Shown one piece after another: positions 1 to 5,219 of a DNA stretch of 5,219 nucleotides. The first letter of the stretch is position 1. Each line of letters starts with the position of its first letter. The translations under genes and the position numbers were made by a program. The DNA is taken from NCBI GenBank assembly GCA_937894535.1, contig CALBHI010000471.1, positions 1 through 5,219 of the forward strand. The letters are read 5' to 3'. Origin of the DNA: an uncultured Verrucomicrobiota bacterium (GTDB lineage Bacteria > Verrucomicrobiota > Kiritimatiellia > CAIVKH01). A model generated the notes under the pieces. That model was given only the letters and a program-made list of their open reading frames with translations. It did not search any database and was not told the DNA's origin.

Positions 1-1
1 C

Positions 2-928
2 AAGGAAGGTGAAATTGCCGCCATCCTCGTGACCTACCGCAAAAACGGTGATGAGAAAATCGAGCATGTCGTGGCCAATGTGGTCGGCGGGTTTCCGCTC
101 GGTCGCCGCAAAGTCAGCATGCACCGCGACGGCTTTTTCGCCGGTCAAATCGGCGACAATCTCTGGGGCACCGGAGATTCGGCGCTGAAATTCCTCGGGC
201 GCGAATTGATCGTATGGGCCAACAACGAAGAGGATGCGCGTACCCAGAAGGAAATCATCGAGGCCATATTCTCCGGCGAAATCATGGTGCTGGCGGACAA
301 CATCGCCGAGAAACCCCTTTACTACACCGCCGTTCTCCCCGCACCGCGGCAACTCGTTCCCGACAAGATGCGACCCCATGTACGCGCGATCCTGCTCAAC
401 GGGTCGCTTTCGCCGGAACGCGGAAGTTTCGAGATCATTGTGCTGACCGACAACGAACGTTCGTCGGCCTTGGTGAATTCGATGATGTTTGACCTCCGTA
501 CTTCCATGCTGGTCGGGTTGCGCACCCGTTTCCGCGGTGTACTCGAGGACACCCCCTGGGGACCAAATGTTCCGGTGTGGTGGGCCTACGAAATGGCCAA
601 CACCATTGAAGACATGCAGCTTTCCCGCCGCGACCGCACGGTCCGCTTGAGTACCCAATACGAACGCCGGATGGTCAATGCCACCCTGAAATCCATCGAA
701 CGTTTTGGCCGTGACTACACCGCCATTCGCGGGGTTCAGGAAGAGAAGCTCGATCCGCGCATGGTAGATGCCCGGTTGCAGTCCCGCAAACCCGGCCACT
801 ATTGGAGCGACGCCCACCGGTGGGGTCCCGACTGGCCCATCGCCGCTTCGACCAACCTGCTGATCCAACGCCCTGCGGAAGAGGTCGAGCAACTCGACAA
901 CGCCCCACCGGTTTCCGGCACGCTTTAA
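2..928 (+). CDS. Unrecognised protein, 3' part of gene (5' end outside window)
   Basis: I do not recognise this protein and assign no function. The frame is open from base 2 to a TAA at 926-928. A GTG at 29 could serve as a start, but the nine codons before it (KEGEIAAIL) read as ordinary protein and no ribosome binding site precedes it, so the true start is probably upstream. Counting from that GTG, 299 residues are visible. There is no transmembrane segment in this part; it looks soluble, with alternating strands and helices. Two stretches resemble each other: residues 59-68 (ELIVWANNEE) and 135-144 (EIIVLTDNER), each followed by a helix-like segment. A tryptophan-rich patch (WGPNVPVWWAYEMA, residues 177-190) leads into a long charged helix-like region (about 190-230). 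The tail after 250 is rich in W, H and P and looks less ordered. The next gene lies 140 bases downstream on the same strand behind its own candidate promoter, so an operon is not evident. The reading frame is secure; the function is unknown. Confidence 0.85.
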   Translation, partial: KEGEIAAILVTYRKNGDEKIEHVVANVVGGFPLGRRKVSMHRDGFFAGQIGDNLWGTGDSALKFLGRELIVWANNEEDARTQKEIIEAIFSGEIMVLADNIAEKPLYYTAVLPAPRQLVPDKMRPHVRAILLNGSLSPERGSFEIIVLTDNERSSALVNSMMFDLRTSMLVGLRTRFRGVLEDTPWGPNVPVWWAYEMANTIEDMQLSRRDRTVRLSTQYERRMVNATLKSIERFGRDYTAIRGVQEEKLDPRMVDARLQSRKPGHYWSDAHRWGPDWPIAASTNLLIQRPAEEVEQLDNAPPVSGTL

Positions 929-933
929 AGCGT
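920..933. repeat. 14-base perfect palindrome across a stop codon
   Basis: ACGCTTTAAAGCGT is a perfect palindrome that contains the TAA stop (926-928) of the left-hand gene. As RNA it can fold into a five-pair stem (920-924 with 929-933) and a TTAA loop, followed by TTTCT. It could be a weak terminator or mRNA 3'-end structure, a protein binding site, or chance. Confidence 0.45.
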
Positions 934-987
934 TTCTACTCGCTTGCTGGTTGTAACCCACCCACGTCCCGAGTGTTAGACCTACGT

Positions 988-1010
988 AAAATCCGGCACA
1001 ACCGGTTTTT
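988..1010 (+). terminator. Candidate intrinsic terminator of the left-hand gene
   Basis: A CCGG arm (993-996) pairs with CCGG (1002-1005) around a five-base CACAA loop, followed directly by five T (1006-1010). Outside a T/T mismatch, four A (988-991) can pair with T 1007-1010, so the element could also act on the other strand. It lies 60 bases after the stop codon, before the candidate promoter of the next gene. The GC stem is only four pairs, so this is probably a weak terminator. Confidence 0.4.
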
Positions 1011-1015
1011 CAGGC

Positions 1016-1044
1016 TAGCCATGCCCATCTGACCTGACTATATT
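1016..1044 (+). promoter_or_regulatory. Candidate sigma70-type promoter for the propeller gene
   Basis: TATATT at 1039-1044 matches the -10 consensus at five of six positions. TAGCCA at 1016-1021 matches the -35 consensus at four of six, with a 17-base spacer. Transcription would start near 1051, giving a short leader of about 18 bases before the ATG at 1069. The site lies just after the terminator-like hairpin, as expected for a separately transcribed gene. The -35 match is modest and sigma factor preferences of this organism are unknown. Confidence 0.35.
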
Positions 1045-1068
1045 GCTGATTTAATTTGGGTCCTTTTC

Positions 1069-1176
1069 ATGGGTTTGGGTTTACGCACATCCAGCAGTGT
1101 GAGGCGATGCCTCCATCATCCGTTCGCGTGGCTATTCGTCGCGCTTGCCGCGCATGCCCCCCTCCCGGCAGCCGCA
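1069..1176 (+). other. Signal peptide coding region
   Basis: Residues 1-36 have a basic n-region (R6, R12, R13, then HH at 16-17), a hydrophobic core (FAWLFVALAAHAPL, 19-32) and a small-residue AAA site at 34-36. Signal peptidase I cleavage would fit after A36, leaving a mature protein that starts LDFDVR. There is no cysteine at the cleavage site, so a lipoprotein signal is unlikely. An in-frame GTG at 1099 would still leave a shorter usable signal. Confidence 0.75.
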
Positions 1177-2436
1177 CTGGATTTCGATGTCCGCGTCATT
1201 TCGCGCGAGGGCTTGTACAACCGGGATCCGGTGATCAGCGAAACCGGCCTTGCCGCATGGATGTACTACAACACCAACGTCAACAACTCGGCCCAGTCAC
1301 ACATTGCGGTGCTCGACAACGGTGAACGACGCGAGATCACCGAAGAGTTGACCGGCCTGTACGGTGCAAACAAACCGCAAGTCCACAGCAACCAGGTTCT
1401 CTTTACCGCCAATACCCGCTCCATCGAGGGCAATATCACCTGGACGCTGGTAGAAGTTCCTACCCGCGATGAAGGCGAGCAACCGGAATTGACCGCGCTG
1501 TATTCCGGATTCGAAGTGGCTGGTGAGCAACAACCGGCCGAAGGGGAAACGACGCCACCATCGACGAATGAAGCGATTGATCCGGCCCTCTTCTCCACCA
1601 CGAACGAAGTTCGTCGGCATCCCAGCGGTGAAGCGGAAGTGTGGTCATGGCGTCAGGGCGATGCGGATGTCCAGCGCATCACCCACGACCGGCGCAACGA
1701 TTTCGCCCCTTCCTTCTGGGGCAACCTGATCGCCTGGCAAAAGGCGAAGGGGTGGCCGTTCGGGTGGGAAATCATGGTGTTGGCCGGTGATGTGCGCATG
1801 CAGTTGACCACGAATTTCTATTACGACATCGGCCCGAAGGTTCATAGCGACAAGGTCGTCTGGTATGGCTGGGATGGGTTTGATTATGAAATCTTCCTGT
1901 TCGATGCCGCCACCACCACGACGGTACAGATCACCAGCAACCGCTACGACGATGTGGCGCCCACCGTCTGGGGCGATACGGTCGTATGGGAAGGTTACAC
2001 CGCCGTGGAAGCGGATATTTTCATGTGGCGCAACGGCGAAATCACCCGCATCAGCGACAATCCCAACGACGATCTGTATCCGCGCGTCTGGGGCAACAAG
2101 GTGGTCTGGCAAGGGTTTGATGGCGACGACTTCGAGATCTACCTCTACGAGATTGGCTCCGATCGCAAACCCATCAAGCTGACGTCAAACGGTTATGACG
2201 ATACCAATCCGGACATCTACGATGATCTCGTGGTCTGGATGGGTTACCACGACAACTGGGATGCCGAGATTTTCTACATGGATGTCAGTTCGATCAATGA
2301 TCCGTCCAACCTGAAGGCCGTCCAGTTGACCAACAACGAGGAAGATGACCGCGATCCACGTACGGTGAACCGTCGGATCATCTGGGTCTCGGACAACGAG
2401 AACGACACCAGCGTCTTGCTGGCCGAACCGAAATAG
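1069..2436 (+). CDS. Secreted TolB/PD40-like beta-propeller repeat protein
   Basis: The 455-residue product starts with a signal peptide (about 1-36) and probably acts in the periplasm, on the surface or outside the cell. The body repeats a motif of the form DD-x-x-P-x-V-x-G-x-x-V-V-W-x-G-x-D-G-x-D-x-E-I-(F/Y)-L-Y, then Q-(L/I)-T-x-N. The motif's conserved proline (replaced by no other residue in any copy) falls at 54, 103, 214, 256, 298, 338, 381 and 430, giving eight copies; the five spacings from 214 to 430 are 42, 42, 40, 43 and 49. This is the pattern of TolB/PD40/WD40-like propellers, which mostly bind proteins or ligands. Residues about 124-192 interrupt the array with a stretch rich in E, P, T and S. 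The only cysteine is C14, in the signal peptide, so it is not a typical lipoprotein. No catalytic motif or anchor is visible. The ATG at 1069 is chosen because a stop at 1030-1032 bounds the frame and it gives a full signal peptide; no Shine-Dalgarno sequence precedes it. The ligand is unknown. A real TolB is unlikely: no N-terminal TolB domain and no pal or tolA neighbour. Confidence 0.88.
   Translation: MGLGLRTSSSVRRCLHHPFAWLFVALAAHAPLPAAALDFDVRVISREGLYNRDPVISETGLAAWMYYNTNVNNSAQSHIAVLDNGERREITEELTGLYGANKPQVHSNQVLFTANTRSIEGNITWTLVEVPTRDEGEQPELTALYSGFEVAGEQQPAEGETTPPSTNEAIDPALFSTTNEVRRHPSGEAEVWSWRQGDADVQRITHDRRNDFAPSFWGNLIAWQKAKGWPFGWEIMVLAGDVRMQLTTNFYYDIGPKVHSDKVVWYGWDGFDYEIFLFDAATTTTVQITSNRYDDVAPTVWGDTVVWEGYTAVEADIFMWRNGEITRISDNPNDDLYPRVWGNKVVWQGFDGDDFEIYLYEIGSDRKPIKLTSNGYDDTNPDIYDDLVVWMGYHDNWDAEIFYMDVSSINDPSNLKAVQLTNNEEDDRDPRTVNRRIIWVSDNENDTSVLLAEPK
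1645..2415 (+). repeat. Six consecutive propeller-blade repeats within the CDS
   Basis: Residues about 193-449 form six head-to-tail units of 40-48 residues. The best conserved units carry PTVWGDTVVWEG (298-309) and PRVWGNKVVWQG (338-349), with related DNA (GTCTGGGGC in both, at 1966-1974 and 2086-2094). The outer units are more divergent (for example WGNLIAW at 217-223, RRIIWV at 435-440). Two further divergent copies lie before the insert, around residues 49-64 and 97-112. The similarity is mainly at protein level, so these are old duplications rather than a recent tandem array. Confidence 0.75.
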
Positions 2437-2450
2437 GGTCTTCCGCCCTA
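2434..2450. terminator. Small inverted repeat containing both convergent stop codons
   Basis: TAGGG (2434-2438) and CCCTA (2446-2450) form a five-pair stem around a seven-base loop. The left arm begins with the TAG of the propeller gene; the right arm ends with the TAG of comM read on the minus strand. No T-run follows on either side, so it is not a standard intrinsic terminator. It is the only structure I see in the 11-base gap between the convergent genes. Confidence 0.3.
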
Positions 2451-3983
2451 CACCTGCCACTGCCGGTCAAGCGAGCGGTATTGGATCGCTTCCGATACAT
2501 GTTCCTCGGTAATCGCCTCGCTACCCGCCAGATCCGCGCACGTACGTGCGACCTTGAGAATCCGGTCGTAGGCGCGGGCGCTGAAATTCAATTCGGTGAT
2601 CGCCATCTTGAGCATGGCCTGAGGTCCCTCGCCCAACCGGCAGAACTTCTGGATCTCGCGCGACCGCATCTGCGCGTTGCAGGTGACCGCACGCAGTCCC
2701 TTGAACCGCGCCTGCTGGATCACCCGGGCGGCCACCACCCGCTCGCGGATCGCCGACGAGGGTTCACCCTTGCCGAGCGAGGACAGGTCCTGGTAACTGA
2801 CCGCGGGCACTTCGACCTGGATATCCATGCGGTCAAGCAACGGGCCGGATATCTTTGAACGATACCGCGCAATGTGCTGGGGCGAACACCGGCACTCACG
2901 TTTCGGATCGCCGAAGTATCCGCACGGACACGGGTTCATCGCCGCGACCAGCATGAACCGGCAGGGAAAAGTCAGGCTGGCCGCCGCGCGCGAAATCGTA
3001 ACCACGCCGTCCTCCAGCGGCTGTCGCATCACCTCGAGCACGTTGCGGTGGAACTCCGGCAGCTCGTCGAGGAACAAGACGCCGTGGTGCGATAAACTGA
3101 CTTCGCCCGGCATCGGATGGCTGCCGCCGCCCAACAACCCCGCATCGGAAATCGTATGGTGTGGCGTACGGAAGGGTCGCCGCGCCACCAACGCCTGATG
3201 TGGCGACAGGATACCGGCGATGCTGTGGATCTTGGTCGTCTCCAAGGCCTCCTCGAGGGACAACGGCGGCAAAATGCTCGGCACCCGTTTGGCAATCATG
3301 CTCTTCCCGGTTCCCGGCGGACCGATGGCCAACAGATTGTGCCCTCCGGCTACCGCAACCTCGACCGCGCGCTTGGCACCCTCCTGCCCCTTCACGTCGC
3401 TGTAGCATTCCTCGTACAACGAGGCGCAGGTAAAGACGGCATGGCTATCCACGCGGTGCGGCACAAGCCGGATCTTACCGGCAACGAAATCCGCCGCTTC
3501 GCGCAACGAACCAACCGGAAATACCGGCAACCCGGACACCACACACGCCTCCTCGGCGTTTTCCTCGGGCACCAGCATCATGCGGTACCCCTTCTCCCGC
3601 GCCATCAGTGCCAACGGCAATACGCCACGCACCCGGCGCACCGCCCCGCTCAAGGCCAACTCGCCAATGACACACGCAGGCTCCAGCGACTCGCGCGGAA
3701 TCGCCTCGGTGGCGGCCAGCATGCCGAGGGCGATCGGCAGGTCGAAACTTGGCCCCTCCTTCTTGATATCCGCCGGAGCCAGATTAACCGTCGTCCGCCC
3801 CATCGGGGTGGCAAAACCGGAGTTGATCAGCGCGGTCCACACCCGGTCGGAACTCTCCTTCACCGCCGCATCGGGCAAACCGACCACAACGACCTTGGGC
3901 TCACCATGGCCGGCGTTCACCTCGATTTCGACCGGGAAGGCATCGACGCCGTAGACTGCGCCGGAAAATACTTTTGCCAACAT
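2448..3983 (-). CDS. comM: ComM/YifB family Mg-chelatase-like AAA+ ATPase
   Basis: The product has 511 residues, the usual full length of the family. In studied bacteria ComM is a hexameric helicase that drives branch migration when incoming single-stranded DNA recombines with the chromosome during natural transformation. Residues 1 to about 170 are the ChlI-like N-terminal domain with a Lon-protease-type fold (VVGLPDAAVKES at 34-45, NLAPADIKKEGPSFDLPIA at 67-85). The AAA+ core follows: Walker A GPPGTGKS (221-228), Walker B VLFLDE (302-307), the family's cysteine cluster MNPCPCG...CRC (C352, C354, C364, C366; possibly metal-binding) and GPLLDRMD (380-387) with the likely arginine finger. The Mg-chelatase C-terminal domain (about 410-508) includes SARAYDRILKVART (468-481), the sensor 2 region. 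All key motifs are intact. The ATG at 3983 is chosen for its upstream GGAG/AGGAGG and because MLAKVFSGAV is a common start in the family. The gene follows the helicase gene on the same strand. Its presence hints at natural competence but is not proof, since comM also occurs in species not known to be competent. Confidence 0.96.
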   Translation of the reverse strand: MLAKVFSGAVYGVDAFPVEIEVNAGHGEPKVVVVGLPDAAVKESSDRVWTALINSGFATPMGRTTVNLAPADIKKEGPSFDLPIALGMLAATEAIPRESLEPACVIGELALSGAVRRVRGVLPLALMAREKGYRMMLVPEENAEEACVVSGLPVFPVGSLREAADFVAGKIRLVPHRVDSHAVFTCASLYEECYSDVKGQEGAKRAVEVAVAGGHNLLAIGPPGTGKSMIAKRVPSILPPLSLEEALETTKIHSIAGILSPHQALVARRPFRTPHHTISDAGLLGGGSHPMPGEVSLSHHGVLFLDELPEFHRNVLEVMRQPLEDGVVTISRAAASLTFPCRFMLVAAMNPCPCGYFGDPKRECRCSPQHIARYRSKISGPLLDRMDIQVEVPAVSYQDLSSLGKGEPSSAIRERVVAARVIQQARFKGLRAVTCNAQMRSREIQKFCRLGEGPQAMLKMAITELNFSARAYDRILKVARTCADLAGSEAITEEHVSEAIQYRSLDRQWQV

Positions 3984-3987
3984 AACG

Positions 3988-4000
3988 CTCCAGACCTCCT
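3988..4000 (-). promoter_or_regulatory. Ribosome binding site region of comM
   Basis: On the minus strand AGGAGG (4000-3995) lies 11 bases before the ATG and GGAG (3991-3988) lies 4 bases before it. Neither spacing is ideal, but together they support the start at 3983. The propeller gene, by contrast, has no Shine-Dalgarno sequence. Confidence 0.6.
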
Positions 4001-4031
4001 GCCCGGACGCTACAGGTCAAGCGCTCTACCG

Positions 4032-4066
4032 GCAAGGTTTTTATCGTCCAGGCCAGCGTGCCTTGC
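4032..4066. repeat. Inverted repeat between the helicase gene and comM
   Basis: GCAAGG (4032-4037) and CCTTGC (4061-4066) are perfect complements separated by 23 bases. The repeat starts just after the helicase stop codon. On the minus strand no T-run follows the second arm, so it does not look like an intrinsic terminator, and read-through from the helicase gene into comM remains plausible. It may be chance. Confidence 0.3.
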
Positions 4067-4069
4067 GGG

Positions 4070-5219
4070 TTAGTAGTACCCGCGGCTGGGCCGTTCGGTG
4101 TGGAGGAGGTTGGAGGGCACTTCCATGATAAAGCGCGAGGGCATGAAGGTCTGGACGCCACCGTCGCGGGTGCGGCGGTAGCGCGGACAGCAAAGGTAGA
4201 GGTCGTCGCGGGCGCGGGTGGTGGCGACGTAGAAGAGGCGGCGCTCTTCGGAGACATCGCCGTCGTCGGCCATGGTCTTCTGCGAGGGGAAGAGGCCGTC
4301 CATCGTCCACAGGATGAACACGACGCTCCACTCAAGGCCCTTGGCCTGGTGGATGGTGCTGAGGCGGATCACATCCCCCGAGGCGGTCTCTCCGCCTTCG
4401 GTCTGCTGGTCGAGGTTGCTTTGCAGGGCCATCTCGCCCAGGAATTCGGCGACGGTCTCGAACCGGGTGGTGAAGCGGACCAGTTCCTCGATGTCCTCGA
4501 CGCGCTTGTCGGCGTTGTCGTAGGTCGTGGTGGCATGGGCCTGGTAGAAGTGATCGATGAACAGCTGGATGATTTCCGAGGGATGCACCACCGGGCGCGC
4601 ATCGAACAGCACGGCCATCTGGTCGTGCAACGGACGCCACAGGTCGCGGGCCGCCGCGGGCATTGCGGCGAGCAGGTTGTCGCGGTCGCGCGCGGCGCGC
4701 GGATCAAACCGGCCCCCGATCTTCTCCCAGATCTTGGACACGGTCTTGGGGCCGAGTTTCGGGAACAGCTCGAACAGCCGTCCGAAGGCCAGCTCATCCA
4801 TCGGGTTGCCGACCAGCCGCACCAGGCAGCAGACATCCTTGATATGGGCCTGCTCGAAGAAACGCATGCCCGACGTGATGTGGTACGGGATGCGCTGACG
4901 GGCAAGGTTCAGCTGCAGTTCCATCGCATGGAAATGCGAGCGGTAGAGCACGGCGATTTCGCTGGCCGGCACGCCCATGCCGAGGTGGCGGCGGACCTGC
5001 TCGATGATGTACTCGGACTGGTGGTCGCCGTCCTGCACCTGCACCACCCGCGGTTTGCGTGCGGCGGGGCGCACCGCCTTGAGCGTCTTCTGGAACTGTT
5101 CCGGGTTGCCGGCGATACAGGCATTCGCCACGGCGAGGATTTCCGGCACGCTGCGGTAGTTGGTCTCGAGCTTGAGGACCACGCTGTCCGGATACCGTTT
5201 CGGGAAATGCATGATGTTG
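4070..5219 (-). CDS. uvrD: UvrD/PcrA/Rep-type DNA helicase, C-terminal part (N-terminus outside window)
   Basis: This is the C-terminal part of a superfamily 1A 3'-5' DNA helicase, an ATP-driven enzyme of repair and replication restart. The frame is open through the right edge; the codons before the ATG at 5212 continue a family sequence, so that ATG is internal and Walker A and B lie outside the window. Counting from that ATG (380 residues): LETNYRS (15-21) is motif IV; YHITSGMRFFEQAHIKDV (110-127) is the family's 2A/2B segment; LGPKTVSKIW (153-162) and DKRVEDIEELV (235-245) fit domain 2B; TIHQAKGLEW (286-295) is motif V; and EERRLFYVATTRA (322-334) is motif VI with its ATP-contacting arginine. 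The stop comes only 46 residues after motif VI, so the C-terminal Tudor-like extension that binds RNA polymerase in classical UvrD/PcrA is missing. A Rep-like or short UvrD subtype is therefore possible. comM begins 86 bases downstream on the same strand. The family is certain; the subfamily is not. Confidence 0.95.
   Translation of the reverse strand, partial: NIMHFPKRYPDSVVLKLETNYRSVPEILAVANACIAGNPEQFQKTLKAVRPAARKPRVVQVQDGDHQSEYIIEQVRRHLGMGVPASEIAVLYRSHFHAMELQLNLARQRIPYHITSGMRFFEQAHIKDVCCLVRLVGNPMDELAFGRLFELFPKLGPKTVSKIWEKIGGRFDPRAARDRDNLLAAMPAAARDLWRPLHDQMAVLFDARPVVHPSEIIQLFIDHFYQAHATTTYDNADKRVEDIEELVRFTTRFETVAEFLGEMALQSNLDQQTEGGETASGDVIRLSTIHQAKGLEWSVVFILWTMDGLFPSQKTMADDGDVSEERRLFYVATTRARDDLYLCCPRYRRTRDGGVQTFMPSRFIMEVPSNLLHTERPSRGYY

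Noticed and set aside
352..928. Mobile element, CRISPR array, tRNA or toxin-antitoxin pair anywhere in the window, for example in or beside the unrecognised gene
   Set aside because: No direct repeats with spacers, terminal inverted repeats, transposase motifs, cloverleaf-like segments or small paired genes were seen in this stretch or elsewhere.
1645..2112. Long open frame (155 codons) on the minus strand opposite the propeller gene
   Set aside because: It is antisense to the repeat array and its composition mirrors the repeated codons of the sense strand. There is no ribosome binding site or recognisable motif, and the sense frame is clearly coding.
1069..2436. Identity as the Tol-Pal protein TolB
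   Set aside because: The repeats are propeller-like, but the N-terminal TolB domain is not visible and no tol or pal gene is adjacent.
4007..4035. Possible comM promoter on the minus strand (TTGCCG, 17 bases, TAGCGT)
   Set aside because: The -35 matches four of six but the -10 only three of six, which is expected by chance in this sequence.
3117..4073. Open frame of 318 codons on the plus strand opposite comM
   Set aside because: It is antisense to an intact comM with all family motifs. The product is rich in R, G, H and Q, as expected for a shadow frame in GC-rich DNA, with no recognisable domain.
3901..4335. Minus-strand open frame of 144 codons bridging the helicase gene and comM
   Set aside because: It overlaps both genes out of frame, and its S/P/T/R-rich sequence in the helicase part is typical of a frame-shifted shadow. 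No family resemblance.

Overview
The window looks like ordinary chromosomal DNA of a GC-rich (about 60% by eye) Gram-negative-type bacterium. The closest fit is the PVC superphylum (Verrucomicrobiota, Kiritimatiellota or Lentisphaerota). That assignment rests on my recollection of how the ComM and UvrD proteins of those groups read and on a signal-peptide-bearing repeat protein next to them, so it is an inference. There are no tRNA or rRNA genes, IS elements, CRISPR arrays, or phage or plasmid genes.

Layout. Bases 2-928 (+) hold the 3' end of a protein-coding gene I do not recognise; its start lies upstream of the window. Bases 929-1068 are a 140-base gap with a small palindrome across the stop codon, a terminator-like hairpin followed by five T, and a candidate sigma70-type promoter. 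Bases 1069-2436 (+) encode a secreted protein of 455 residues built from about eight copies of a roughly 42-residue motif, best read as a TolB/PD40-like beta-propeller. Bases 2448-3983 (-) encode ComM (YifB), a Mg-chelatase-like AAA+ ATPase. Bases 4070-5219 (-) hold the C-terminal half of a UvrD/PcrA/Rep-type superfamily 1 DNA helicase, cut by the right edge.

How they relate. The helicase and comM lie in the same direction, 86 bases apart with no convincing terminator between them, so they may be co-transcribed. Both act on DNA: UvrD-type helicases in repair and replication, ComM in branch migration during natural transformation. The two left-hand genes point the other way and have no visible functional link to them. 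The propeller gene and comM converge tail to tail with only 11 bases between their stop codons, and the two stop codons sit in the arms of one small inverted repeat.

I found no clear new multi-gene system. The parts least explained by known families are the unrecognised gene at the left end, which shows a faint internal duplication, and the secreted propeller protein, whose repeat array is interrupted by a linker-like insert.
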